Part shown: positions 17,269 through 26,031 of the stretch, one piece after another
Numbering within the stretch: the first letter of the stretch is position 1
Layout: every line of letters begins with the position of its first letter
NCBI RefSeq assembly: GCF_004151235.1
Contig: NZ_JUIV01000017.1
Location: forward strand, 1-64,000
DNA length: 64,000 nucleotides
Source of the DNA: Flavobacterium anhuiense
Lineage (GTDB): Bacteria > Bacteroidota > Bacteroidia > Flavobacteriales > Flavobacteriaceae
Direction: 5' to 3'
Made by a program: the position numbers and the translations under genes
Notes under the pieces: generated by a model
What the model was told of the DNA's origin: nothing
The model's input: the letters and a program-made list of their open reading frames with translations, nothing else
Database searches by the model: none

Positions 17269-17754
17269 AATAACTACTTTTTTTAGTTTTATTTTAAAAT
17301 TTGGAGTATTTTCTAAAAAGTAGTTTTCTTATATAGGCGTGTCTTTTTTTGAGTTATGTTAATATTGTGACCAAATTTAACAAATTTTAATTTTAAAAAG
17401 CAAATAAAATCATTAATTATTATTAGTAAAACTTTTATTAATGTACAATAAACATAATATTTACGCAAAAAGAGCTAAAAATCCGTAAAATAAAAGCTCT
17501 CAAAAAGTGTTAAAAAACAAACGTAAATACCTTACAATTAACAAGATAAAATATATTTATCACATAAAATCTAAATTTAAATTACAATTTTTCTTGAAAT
17601 AAAACGACAATTCATCGATATTTTTCTAAAAAAGACTTTAAACTGCATGTTTTCACACTCTAAAAATAGATTTTTTCAGCCGAAAGAAGTCATTCGAATT
17701 ATGATAAAATAGTTAAGATTTGGAACTAAATCCTTAACTAAATCCAATTCAAAA
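17269..17754. other. AT-rich divergent gap with no recognised gene
   Basis: Nearly 490 bases between the divergent sigma factor and uvrA genes. Only a weak AGAGCT/AGCTCT inverted pair (about 17469-17500) stands out. No supported reading frame. Confidence 0.6.
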
Positions 17755-17759
17755 TTGAT

Positions 17760-17767
17760 TACTTTTG
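17760..17767 (+). promoter_or_regulatory. -7 promoter element of uvrA
   Basis: TACTTTTG matches TAnnTTTG, 17 bases before the chosen ATG at 17785. It overlaps the first codons of a longer frame starting at 17755, which argues against that earlier start. Confidence 0.55.
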
Positions 17768-17784
17768 TAAAAATTGACTTTTTT

Positions 17785-20580
17785 ATGCAAATTGACCTTT
17801 CTAAAATAGATCCAAAATCAAATATTATAATTAAAGGAGCGCAGGTACATAATTTAAAAAATGTAGATGTTGTTATTCCGAGAAATAAACTGGTTGTCAT
17901 TACAGGTCTTTCAGGATCAGGGAAATCGAGTTTAGCTTTCGACACTTTATATGCCGAAGGACAAAGACGATACGTAGAGAGTTTATCTTCTTATGCTCGT
18001 CAGTTTTTAGGTCGTTTAGATAAACCTAAAGTAGAATACATTAAAGGTATTGCTCCTGCAATTGCTATAGAGCAAAAAGTAAATACGACCAATGCCCGTT
18101 CGACTGTTGGAACTTCTACTGAAATTTACGATTATATCAAACTTTTGTTTGCCAGAATTGGACGAACGTACTCTCCTATTTCTGGACAGGAAGTTAAAAA
18201 AAATACAGTTACAGATGTTATTTCTGATGTCAAAAGCCTTCCTCTAGACAGCAGATGGCTTCTCCTTGCTCCTATTCACTTAGAAGAAGGAAGACAGCTT
18301 GAAGATAAACTAAAAGTACTTTTGCAGCAAGGTTTTGCCCGTATTTTGGTTGATAACGAAATGATTCGTTTAGATGAATTTTCTGCCTCAGATTTACATC
18401 AATTCGATAATAAAGATATTTTATTGATTATTGATCGTATTGTTGTAAAGGAAGAAGAAGAATTTTACAATCGTCTGGCCGATGCTGTGCAAACTGCTTT
18501 TTTTGAAGGAAAAGGAATCTGTTTTCTTCAGGAATTAAATGGCGAAAAGAGGTTTTCTTATTCCAACAATTTTGAGCTTGACGGAATAACTTTTCTTGAG
18601 CCAAATGTTCATTTATTCAGTTTCAACAATCCGTATGGGGCTTGTCCTGTTTGTGAAGGTTACGGAAACATCATTGGAATTGATACTGATCTAGTTGTTC
18701 CAAATACTTCATTATCAGTTTACGAAAGTGCTATTTATCCGTGGCGTGGTGAAAGCATGAGCTGGTATAAAGATGAATTGGTAAAACATGCTTATAAATT
18801 TGATTTCCCAATTCATAAACCATATTTTCAATTAACAGAAGAACAAAAAGATTTAATTTGGACGGGAAATCAATATTTCCAAGGTCTGAATGATTTCTTT
18901 AGAGAATTAGAAGAAAAAAATTATAAGATTCAAAATCGTGTAATGCTGTCTCGTTATCGTGGTAAAACGAAATGTCACGCTTGTAAAGGCAAACGCTTGC
19001 GCGAAGAAGCCTCTTATGTAAAAATCAACGGAAAAACAGTTTCTGATCTGGTTGATTTACCAATCAAACATTTGGTTACTTTCTTCAAGAACATTGAATT
19101 AAACCAATACGAACAGCAAATTGCAAAACGATTAATGATTGAAATTAATAATCGTTTGTCTTTTTTATCTGAAGTTGGCTTAGATTACCTTACTCTAAAT
19201 AGAAATTCTGCAACTCTTTCTGGAGGAGAATCTCAGCGAATTAACTTAGCTACTTCTCTTGGAAGCAGCTTGGTTGGCTCAATGTATATTCTCGACGAAC
19301 CAAGTATTGGTCTGCATCCTAAAGATTCTGAAAGGTTAATTAAAGTATTGCTTTCTCTTCGTGATCTTGGCAATACGGTAATTGTGGTTGAGCATGATGA
19401 AGATATCATGAAAGCTGCCGATATGATTATTGACATTGGCCCAGAAGCTGGAACTTTTGGAGGAAAACTGGTTGCTCAGGGAACTTATGATGAAATTTTG
19501 AAATCAGATTCTCTGACAGCTAAATATTTAAATGGCGATTTAGAAATTACTGTTCCGAAGAAAAGAAGAAAATACAAAAATCATATTGATATAATCGGCG
19601 CACGCGAAAACAACTTAAAAAATATTAATGTTACTTTTCCTTTAGATGTTCTAACGGTTGTTACAGGTGTTTCTGGAAGCGGAAAAAGTACTTTAATTAA
19701 GAAAATTTTGTTTCCTGCTGTTCAGAAAAAACTAGAAAGCGCTGCCGAAAAAGCAGGACAATTTTCTGAGATTTCAGGATCATTTTCTCAAATTAAGCAT
19801 ATTGAATATGTAGACCAAAATCCGATTGGAAGAAGCTCTAGATCAAACCCTGTAACGTACATTAAAGCGTATGACGATATTCGTGATTTGTATGCCAAAG
19901 AAAAATTATCAAAAATAAGAGGTTATCAGGCCAAACATTTCTCTTTTAATGTTGACGGAGGTCGATGCGAAACTTGTAAAGGAGAAGGCTCTATAAATGT
20001 CGAAATGGTTTTCATGGCCGATGTTTCACTGCCTTGTGAAACTTGTGGAGGAAAACGATTTAAAAAAGAAATTTTAGAAGTTACTTTTGACAATCAAAAT
20101 ATCAATGATATTCTTACCATGACGATTGACGATGCAATTGCTTTTTTCGAAAAAAACAAGCAGTCTAAAATCACTCAAAAATTACAGCCATTACAAGATG
20201 TTGGTTTAGGATATGTTCAATTAGGGCAATCTTCTTCTACTCTTTCCGGTGGAGAAGCACAGCGTATTAAATTGGCTTCTTTTCTCGTAAAAGGCGCTAC
20301 AAAAGACAAAGCTTTGTTTGTTTTTGACGAACCTACAACGGGTCTTCACTTTCATGATATTAAAAAACTTTTGGCTTCGTTTGATGCTTTAATAGAAAAA
20401 GGACATTCTATAATTGTAATCGAACATAATCTAGATTTAATTAAATGTGCCGATTGGATACTTGATTTAGGTCCTGAAGGTGGAGAAAATGGCGGTCATT
20501 TATTGGCATCTGGAACTCCAGAAGATATTGTTAAAGTAAAAGAATCTGTAACGGGAGTTTATTTAAAAGACAAATTATAA
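17785..20580 (+). CDS. uvrA: Excinuclease ABC subunit A
   Basis: DNA-damage recognition ATPase of nucleotide excision repair, which loads UvrB. The 931 residues carry two ABC modules. The first Walker A is GLSGSGKSS (41-49) and the second GVSGSGKST (about 635), with paired signatures TLSGGESQR and TLSGGEAQR. Two zinc-binding modules are visible: CPVCEGYG with CHACKGKR, and CETCKGEG with CETCGGKR. Length is normal for the family (about 930-950). It is monocistronic, ending at a bidirectional hairpin. A LexA-type box was not recognised upstream. Confidence 0.97.
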   Translation: MQIDLSKIDPKSNIIIKGAQVHNLKNVDVVIPRNKLVVITGLSGSGKSSLAFDTLYAEGQRRYVESLSSYARQFLGRLDKPKVEYIKGIAPAIAIEQKVNTTNARSTVGTSTEIYDYIKLLFARIGRTYSPISGQEVKKNTVTDVISDVKSLPLDSRWLLLAPIHLEEGRQLEDKLKVLLQQGFARILVDNEMIRLDEFSASDLHQFDNKDILLIIDRIVVKEEEEFYNRLADAVQTAFFEGKGICFLQELNGEKRFSYSNNFELDGITFLEPNVHLFSFNNPYGACPVCEGYGNIIGIDTDLVVPNTSLSVYESAIYPWRGESMSWYKDELVKHAYKFDFPIHKPYFQLTEEQKDLIWTGNQYFQGLNDFFRELEEKNYKIQNRVMLSRYRGKTKCHACKGKRLREEASYVKINGKTVSDLVDLPIKHLVTFFKNIELNQYEQQIAKRLMIEINNRLSFLSEVGLDYLTLNRNSATLSGGESQRINLATSLGSSLVGSMYILDEPSIGLHPKDSERLIKVLLSLRDLGNTVIVVEHDEDIMKAADMIIDIGPEAGTFGGKLVAQGTYDEILKSDSLTAKYLNGDLEITVPKKRRKYKNHIDIIGARENNLKNINVTFPLDVLTVVTGVSGSGKSTLIKKILFPAVQKKLESAAEKAGQFSEISGSFSQIKHIEYVDQNPIGRSSRSNPVTYIKAYDDIRDLYAKEKLSKIRGYQAKHFSFNVDGGRCETCKGEGSINVEMVFMADVSLPCETCGGKRFKKEILEVTFDNQNINDILTMTIDDAIAFFEKNKQSKITQKLQPLQDVGLGYVQLGQSSSTLSGGEAQRIKLASFLVKGATKDKALFVFDEPTTGLHFHDIKKLLASFDALIEKGHSIIVIEHNLDLIKCADWILDLGPEGGENGGHLLASGTPEDIVKVKESVTGVYLKDKL

Positions 20581-20604
20581 GCAATTGCCTCATTTTTTAA
20601 TAAC

Positions 20605-20644
20605 AAAGCCATAAATACAATTGATTAACTGTATTTATGGCTTT
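20605..20644. terminator. Bidirectional terminator between uvrA and the 20671 gene
   Basis: A 15-bp perfect stem, AAAGCCATAAATACA with its complement, with A and T runs on both sides serving both convergent genes. Confidence 0.85.
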
Positions 20645-20670
20645 ATATTTATTTTTCTTTTTTAAATGTT

Positions 20671-20970
20671 CTAAGCCACCAAACATCTTTCCTCAAATGG
20701 AAGACCGTCTTCGTCAATAGCTACTAAAATCTTTTTCTGTTTTGAAGCCTCAAAAGTTAGATATAGCCAAGCAAATGACCATAAACCTAGAGTTAAACAA
20801 AAAATCAAAAAATTTAAACTGTGGTTAACCACTTTTCCTCCTTTAGATAAAACTGCAAAAAGCAATTCATCGTTTCTTTCTTCTAAAGTAAATCCATTAT
20901 GAACTTTGTTTGATATCATATTAGAAAATACTTGCATGCTTTGTTCATGGCTGAGATGATTGTACTTCAT
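20671..20970 (-). CDS. Uncharacterised single-helix membrane protein
   Basis: A 99-residue protein with a soluble N-terminal part (about 1-50), a hydrophobic segment at about 53-72 (LNFLIFCLTLGLWSFAWLYL) and a short acidic tail. Function not recognised. An in-frame codon 54 bases upstream would add a Thr/Asn-rich extension (NKSVTRINCRLVI) that does not resemble a signal peptide, so the ATG at 20970 is preferred. It converges with uvrA and appears monocistronic. Confidence 0.6.
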   Translation of the reverse strand: MKYNHLSHEQSMQVFSNMISNKVHNGFTLEERNDELLFAVLSKGGKVVNHSLNFLIFCLTLGLWSFAWLYLTFEASKQKKILVAIDEDGLPFEERCLVA

Positions 20971-21199
20971 AATTACTAATCTACAATTAATTCTGGTTAC
21001 ACTTTTATTCGTAATTTCCTGCAAAAATAGTTAATTCTAAAAAATAAAAAAACACCTACATTTAATCGTTTTGTTAGAAAAAAAACTGCTATTTGAGCAA
21101 ACAAATGCTAAACATTCATGATAAAGTTAATTTTTATTCAATTAATTACAAAGTATTCAAGTGTTAAAGTTTTAAATTTAATCACTCGTTATCAATTAT

Positions 21200-22852
21200 T
21201 TAACCTTTGTTCTTAATATTAAAAACAGGAGATTCATAATCTTCTTTTAAGTAATTTGGCGGAATCGTTGTGGTGTTTCCATCTCGTAAAGCGCTGTAAT
21301 GAGGCGACATGATCTCGATACCAGCAACATTAAAAGAATCTTGAATATTCTGATGCAGCGAGGAATAAATTCGTGGCTGTTTTGTCGGTTCTTTTGTATA
21401 AACATTGATTTGATACGAAACATAAAAATCGTCTAAACTGGTTTGAAGCACAAATGGTTTAGGCTCTTTTTCTGTCATATCTGTTTTTAAAGCTGCATCA
21501 ATCAAAGCTGCGTGAATATCTTTCCAAGGAACATCATATCCAATTGTCACCGTAGTATGAATTAATAATCCGCTTGTAGAATGTTTTGTATTTGCAGAAT
21601 AATTGGTAGAAGTACTTGATAATACTGTCGCATTTGGAATCGTAATGTCTTCGAACTTCGGAGTTCTAATTCTAGTTACCAAACCTGTTTTTTCGATGAC
21701 TTCACCGCTAACATCTCCAATTTTTATATAATCGCCAATTTTAAACGGACGCATATACGTAATGACCAATCCAGCAACCATATTAGCAATAGCATTGGAA
21801 GATCCCAATGAAAACAGAACCCCGACAAACACTGAAACTCCTTTAAAAATAGGTGAATCCGAACCAGGCAGATATGGAAAAATAACCACTAGCATGAAGG
21901 CGTACATCAATAATCTTATTACATTGAATGTTGGCAGCGCCCAATCGCTGTAGAATCCGTCAATTTTTATATTTTCTGATTTTATTTCATCAAAGAAAAA
22001 CTTAATTACTTTGAGTGAATATTTAAAAATGATAACAATTACAATGATAGTAAACAAGCTCGGCAAAAACCCAACAAATCCCATTAAAGCAGATTTAGCT
22101 GGCGTTAAAATCCATCTAAGCAACATTGTAGTGTAATCTTTAGTAGCCGGAAAGATGCTGAATAAAACTGGAAGCGATAAGTAAACTATTAAAACCAGCG
22201 TTATTATTTTTATGAAACCAAAAAAGCGAAGAAACAAAACCAATTGTTTTTCTGGAGATAATATTTTAATCGTATTGTAATTAAATCCTTTAAAGTATCT
22301 CGCTTTATTCTTGACAATGTAATTTTTAATGAGATTGAAAATCTTACCGACTAAAAATAAAACAAAACCGATTATAACAACTAATAAAGCGGTATAACCA
22401 ATTCGTTTTGGCAATTGCGAGTAATTTTCATTCTGATATAGTATCGCGCTTTTAATTTTAGATAAATTACGATTAGCAATTGCGCTTACAGAACTATTTT
22501 CCGCCTTTGCATCAGCATCCAAAACAGACATGATAACAAAATCGTTTTGGTAAACAATATCCATTGAAACATCTGAAGGCACAATTTTAATAGAATCTTT
22601 TTCAAAAAAAGATTCATTATAAAGCCTTTTAATTTTATTGGCAATGTATTCTGCTCGTTCTTTTGCAGAAAAAGACCCCACATTGTGGTAAACTAAAAAA
22701 AGTGTGTCTTTAAAAGGAGCTACTGGATAACCTTTTATTTCTACATTTTTCTGTTCTTTATCAGAAGTCTTCAGATTCTTAGTCTGGGCGTTTACTGAAA
22801 AAGCAAATAAAACAAAAAATAAAGCTAATAACCTAAGTACTTTTATCCTCAT
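21200..22852 (-). CDS. MscS-family mechanosensitive ion channel
   Basis: Inner-membrane channel protein of 550 residues. A signal peptide (about 1-23, ending FSVNA) leads into a periplasmic domain, then about five membrane helices between residues 150 and 365. The MscS pore and beta domain follow (GSSNAIANMVAGLVITYMRP; FKIGDYIKIGDVSGEVIEKTG). MscS channels open under osmotic downshock, and the extra periplasmic domain is typical of larger family members. The ATG at 22852 was chosen over a TTG six bases upstream. Confidence 0.88.
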   Translation of the reverse strand: MRIKVLRLLALFFVLFAFSVNAQTKNLKTSDKEQKNVEIKGYPVAPFKDTLFLVYHNVGSFSAKERAEYIANKIKRLYNESFFEKDSIKIVPSDVSMDIVYQNDFVIMSVLDADAKAENSSVSAIANRNLSKIKSAILYQNENYSQLPKRIGYTALLVVIIGFVLFLVGKIFNLIKNYIVKNKARYFKGFNYNTIKILSPEKQLVLFLRFFGFIKIITLVLIVYLSLPVLFSIFPATKDYTTMLLRWILTPAKSALMGFVGFLPSLFTIIVIVIIFKYSLKVIKFFFDEIKSENIKIDGFYSDWALPTFNVIRLLMYAFMLVVIFPYLPGSDSPIFKGVSVFVGVLFSLGSSNAIANMVAGLVITYMRPFKIGDYIKIGDVSGEVIEKTGLVTRIRTPKFEDITIPNATVLSSTSTNYSANTKHSTSGLLIHTTVTIGYDVPWKDIHAALIDAALKTDMTEKEPKPFVLQTSLDDFYVSYQINVYTKEPTKQPRIYSSLHQNIQDSFNVAGIEIMSPHYSALRDGNTTTIPPNYLKEDYESPVFNIKNKG

Positions 22853-22947
22853 ATTCAATTAGAAATAAATTAGTTATCCTTTCTAGCAAATATAAAAACA
22901 AAAAAGCTACGATTTTAAATTATTTACATTTTTCCTACGACTCAGAA

Positions 22948-24417
22948 TTAAATTTTAATCCCTATCTTTTTAAAAATAGAATCTATAACATTATTAATAT
23001 CTGGAGATATCTTGAACTTATAATTCAGATACAGATATACAATAGTTACTAATATCGATTTCAGAGCAATGCTGATTAATTGAAAAAATGGAAATTCCCA
23101 GAAATAAAACAGTAAAAACAATGCAAATGTTAGAAGCATTGAATGGATCGTCTGTTTGGTAAAAGGATACAAATCGAGCTTCTTAACTACAAAAAGTAAT
23201 TTTGCCAAACTGTATAACGTAATAGACAAAAGTGTTGCAAATGCTGAACCCATAATTCCAAAATCAGGAATAAACAGCATGTTTAAAATCACAGTTAAAA
23301 CCACCAGCATCAATCCTAAATATAATACCATTCGGTAATATTTGGTATTAAAAATAATGGCATTGTTATTTCCTAAAATCAAGTCAAAATATTTAGAAAG
23401 CCCAATCATAAATACAACCGCAATTCCGCCACTGTATTCCTTTGGAACTAACTCATATAATTGTCTAATATTCACAAAAATACACAACATTACAAATCCG
23501 CCTACAATCTGCAAGTTAATAGACGTTTTCTTGTACAGCTGATTCAATTCATCATGTTTATTTTCGTGCATTAATTTGGCGGTAATTGGATACACGATTT
23601 GATGCATGGCACGGCTTGGAACCGAAATAACCAAAGCAATATAAGTCGCCACAGAATAATAAGCAATATTCTCAATCTTCATGTACTGATTCAGCATTAG
23701 TTTATCGCCATCCAGAAGCAAATTGGCAACACTTCCTGAAAGAATAATATAAAAAGTATATTCCATTACTGCTTTTACATTCTCAGGTATTGTAATCTGA
23801 AAATTTGGCTTTTTGATATAGAATGCATAAAACATCGTAATCAGAAATGCAAAAAAATAGATTCCTGCTGTTATGTACACAAATCCAACAAGTGAAATCC
23901 AATTGAAATACAGTCCAATTAAAGCAAATGTAGAAAGCAGTCTTAAACCAACTTCTTTGATAAAATTTCCGAAAACGGAATGCATATGCACTCGCGCCCA
24001 TGCGTAAAAAATTTCAAAATAAGCCATACAGATTCCGATAAACGGAATAAGAAGCATAAATTCACGAACAACTGGGTTTTCTTTGGAAACAAAATCGGTT
24101 ATATCGTCATAGAAGAAGATTCCGATAAGTCCTAACGGAATACACATTAAAATTGGAAACAGCGCTGTAAAGGACAAAAACTGCTCTCTTTCTTCCTCTG
24201 TTTTGTACTGCGAATAAAATTTTACGAGCGTATTTTGCATTCCGATTGCAAACAGAGGCATAATTACATTTGCAGCAGAAGTAATGTAATTGGTTAATGC
24301 GTAATAAGTTGCCCCAAGAAAAACGGGATAAAGATATAATGTATTAATGGCTCCGATACCAAAACCAATGTATGTAATTATAGTGTTTTTAAAAGACTGA
24401 TTTAAGACAATACCCAT
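22948..24417 (-). CDS. Oligosaccharide flippase (Wzx/MOP superfamily)
   Basis: Polytopic membrane protein of 489 residues with about 12-14 helices and the polysaccharide-biosynthesis-protein pattern (opening SFKNTIITYIGFGIGAINTL; mid-protein NLLLDGDKLMLNQYM). It probably flips undecaprenyl-linked saccharides across the inner membrane. It follows a glycosyltransferase gene (24453) by 35 bases on the same strand, which supports a role in surface glycan assembly. Exact glycan unknown. Confidence 0.85.
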   Translation of the reverse strand: MGIVLNQSFKNTIITYIGFGIGAINTLYLYPVFLGATYYALTNYITSAANVIMPLFAIGMQNTLVKFYSQYKTEEEREQFLSFTALFPILMCIPLGLIGIFFYDDITDFVSKENPVVREFMLLIPFIGICMAYFEIFYAWARVHMHSVFGNFIKEVGLRLLSTFALIGLYFNWISLVGFVYITAGIYFFAFLITMFYAFYIKKPNFQITIPENVKAVMEYTFYIILSGSVANLLLDGDKLMLNQYMKIENIAYYSVATYIALVISVPSRAMHQIVYPITAKLMHENKHDELNQLYKKTSINLQIVGGFVMLCIFVNIRQLYELVPKEYSGGIAVVFMIGLSKYFDLILGNNNAIIFNTKYYRMVLYLGLMLVVLTVILNMLFIPDFGIMGSAFATLLSITLYSLAKLLFVVKKLDLYPFTKQTIHSMLLTFALFLLFYFWEFPFFQLISIALKSILVTIVYLYLNYKFKISPDINNVIDSIFKKIGIKI

Positions 24418-24452
24418 TTTTTGAGTTTAGATTGTATGTGATTTTTAAATGA

Positions 24453-25739
24453 TTATCCTTTAATCAGCTGTGCTAATTGTTTGGTTAGATTTTTTCTTGA
24501 ATATTGCTGTAAACCAATCCCATGCGACTGCAATTTCCCTTCCAAAAACTGATTAAAAAAGTCCAAAATTACACTTTTTAATTTCGCTTTTTCAGAATAA
24601 TCAAAAAATACTCCTGTATTGGTCTGTGTAACAATATCGGCAAAGTCAGAACCTTGAGGTCCAATGGCAATTATCGGACGGTTTGAGACCATATATTCGA
24701 ATAATTTCCCTGGAATAATGCTTTTCGTATCTTCAGAATTAATCTCTATTAAAAGCAATACTTGAGATTTTCTTTGGTGCGCTACAGCTTCTTTATGAGA
24801 AACGTAACCCACTAAATTTAAATAGTCATTTAATTGATGTTCTTGAATAGCATCTAGAACTTCTTGACTTACAGCTCCAATTAATTTTATTTCTAAATGG
24901 GTTTTAAATTCTGGAACTTCTTGCAGCAATTCAACCAAAACTTCCCATAAAAACGGCGGATTTCTATCAGATAAAAAAGAACCAATATGAGCTAAAGTAA
25001 ATTTAGTATCTAAAGTCTGTTTTTCGACAGTTTCAACATCATAACCATTTGTAATTACTGTAATTGGCTTATTGGTAATCGCCTCAAATTCAGTTTTAGT
25101 GGTTTTGCTGGTTACAATGATTTCGTCTGCTGAATTAAGAACTTTATGCTCTAAATTTTTATGTTTTTTTTCTGCGTAAGAAGACAAACGGAGTGCTTTA
25201 TGATATCCGATCGTTGTCCAAGGATCACGGAAATCGGCAAACCATTTTACTTTTAATTTCTGCTGTAGTTCTAAACCAATTAAATGCAAACTGTGCGGCG
25301 GTCCAGAAGTTACAATTGTATCGATATTATTGTCTTGAATGTATTTTTCTAAATAAGAAACGGATGGTTTTACCCAAAATACACGAGCGTCTGGAATAAA
25401 AAGATTTCCACGCACCCAAAGGAATGTCTTATCCAAAAAGGTTTGTTTTTTCTTTTGCGGAAAAATTCCAGAACTGATTTTCTTGGTTTTATTTTTCGAA
25501 AAAACAGAAGCCAATTGATAAGGCTCCCAAATTTTATTCTTTAAAACAATTACTTTATCTGATATTTCGCTTACCAAACCTTCATCTACAATTGGATAAG
25601 TCGGATTTTCCGGAACGTAAACTATTGGCTGAACATCAAATTCAGGAAGATATTTTACAAATTTCAGCCAACGTTGTACCCCTGGCCCACCCGCAGGCGG
25701 AAAGTAATAGGTAATTATTAAAAGTTTTTTTTGTTCCAA
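24453..25739 (-). CDS. Glycosyltransferase, GT4-like
   Basis: GT-B fold glycosyltransferase of 428 residues. The N-terminal domain opens LLIITYYFPPAGGPGVQRWLK, and the C-terminal domain has ITNGYD, the donor-site region KSIIPGKLFEYMVSNRPIIA and GPQGSDFADI. The start codon is TTG: no in-frame ATG lies between the upstream stop and this codon, and the protein begins sensibly at MEQKKLLIITYY. It sits between the flippase and a small membrane protein in a minus-strand cluster, suggesting capsule, O-antigen or exopolysaccharide synthesis. Confidence 0.85.
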   Translation of the reverse strand: MEQKKLLIITYYFPPAGGPGVQRWLKFVKYLPEFDVQPIVYVPENPTYPIVDEGLVSEISDKVIVLKNKIWEPYQLASVFSKNKTKKISSGIFPQKKKQTFLDKTFLWVRGNLFIPDARVFWVKPSVSYLEKYIQDNNIDTIVTSGPPHSLHLIGLELQQKLKVKWFADFRDPWTTIGYHKALRLSSYAEKKHKNLEHKVLNSADEIIVTSKTTKTEFEAITNKPITVITNGYDVETVEKQTLDTKFTLAHIGSFLSDRNPPFLWEVLVELLQEVPEFKTHLEIKLIGAVSQEVLDAIQEHQLNDYLNLVGYVSHKEAVAHQRKSQVLLLIEINSEDTKSIIPGKLFEYMVSNRPIIAIGPQGSDFADIVTQTNTGVFFDYSEKAKLKSVILDFFNQFLEGKLQSHGIGLQQYSRKNLTKQLAQLIKG

Positions 25740-25771
25740 GGAAAATGAGTTTAAAAGTGCAAAGGTAAATT

Positions 25772-25990
25772 TTATTTTAATGCTAATTTCCTATATATTT
25801 TATACATAATATAAAGTAAAAACACAGCATTTAGAACAATCCAAAAATTATAAAATCCCCAAACAATTTTGTGTTCCATTTTCATGCTTGAAAAACTAAA
25901 ATAATCTCCTTGAGTCTCAGAATAAGAATCATCATAGCCCATCATGAAAGTACCACAAAAAATGAAAACGAATAAATCAAAAATAGCCAA
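25772..25990 (-). CDS. Small two-helix membrane protein with uncertain start
   Basis: At least 72 residues, with two hydrophobic segments (FDLFVFIFCGTFMMGY and WIVLNAVFLLYIMYKIY) separated by an acidic/serine linker. No ATG precedes the first helix. TTG at 25990 is the nearest legal start. The frame stays open upstream to 26023, where an ATA codon begins a plausible positively charged N-terminus (KFSKIITIVFL). The true start may have been ATG mutated to ATA, or translation may begin at TTG. It sits between YfhO and the glycosyltransferase. Function unknown. Confidence 0.55.
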   Translation of the reverse strand: MAIFDLFVFIFCGTFMMGYDDSYSETQGDYFSFSSMKMEHKIVWGFYNFWIVLNAVFLLYIMYKIYRKLALK

Positions 25991-26031
25991 GAAAACTATT
26001 GTAATAATTTTTGAGAATTTTATTTAAGAAT

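Noticed and set aside
17460..17510. Attenuator or small RNA upstream of uvrA (AGAGCT/AGCTCT pair)
   Set aside because: Only six complementary bases in very AT-rich DNA. Too weak to support.
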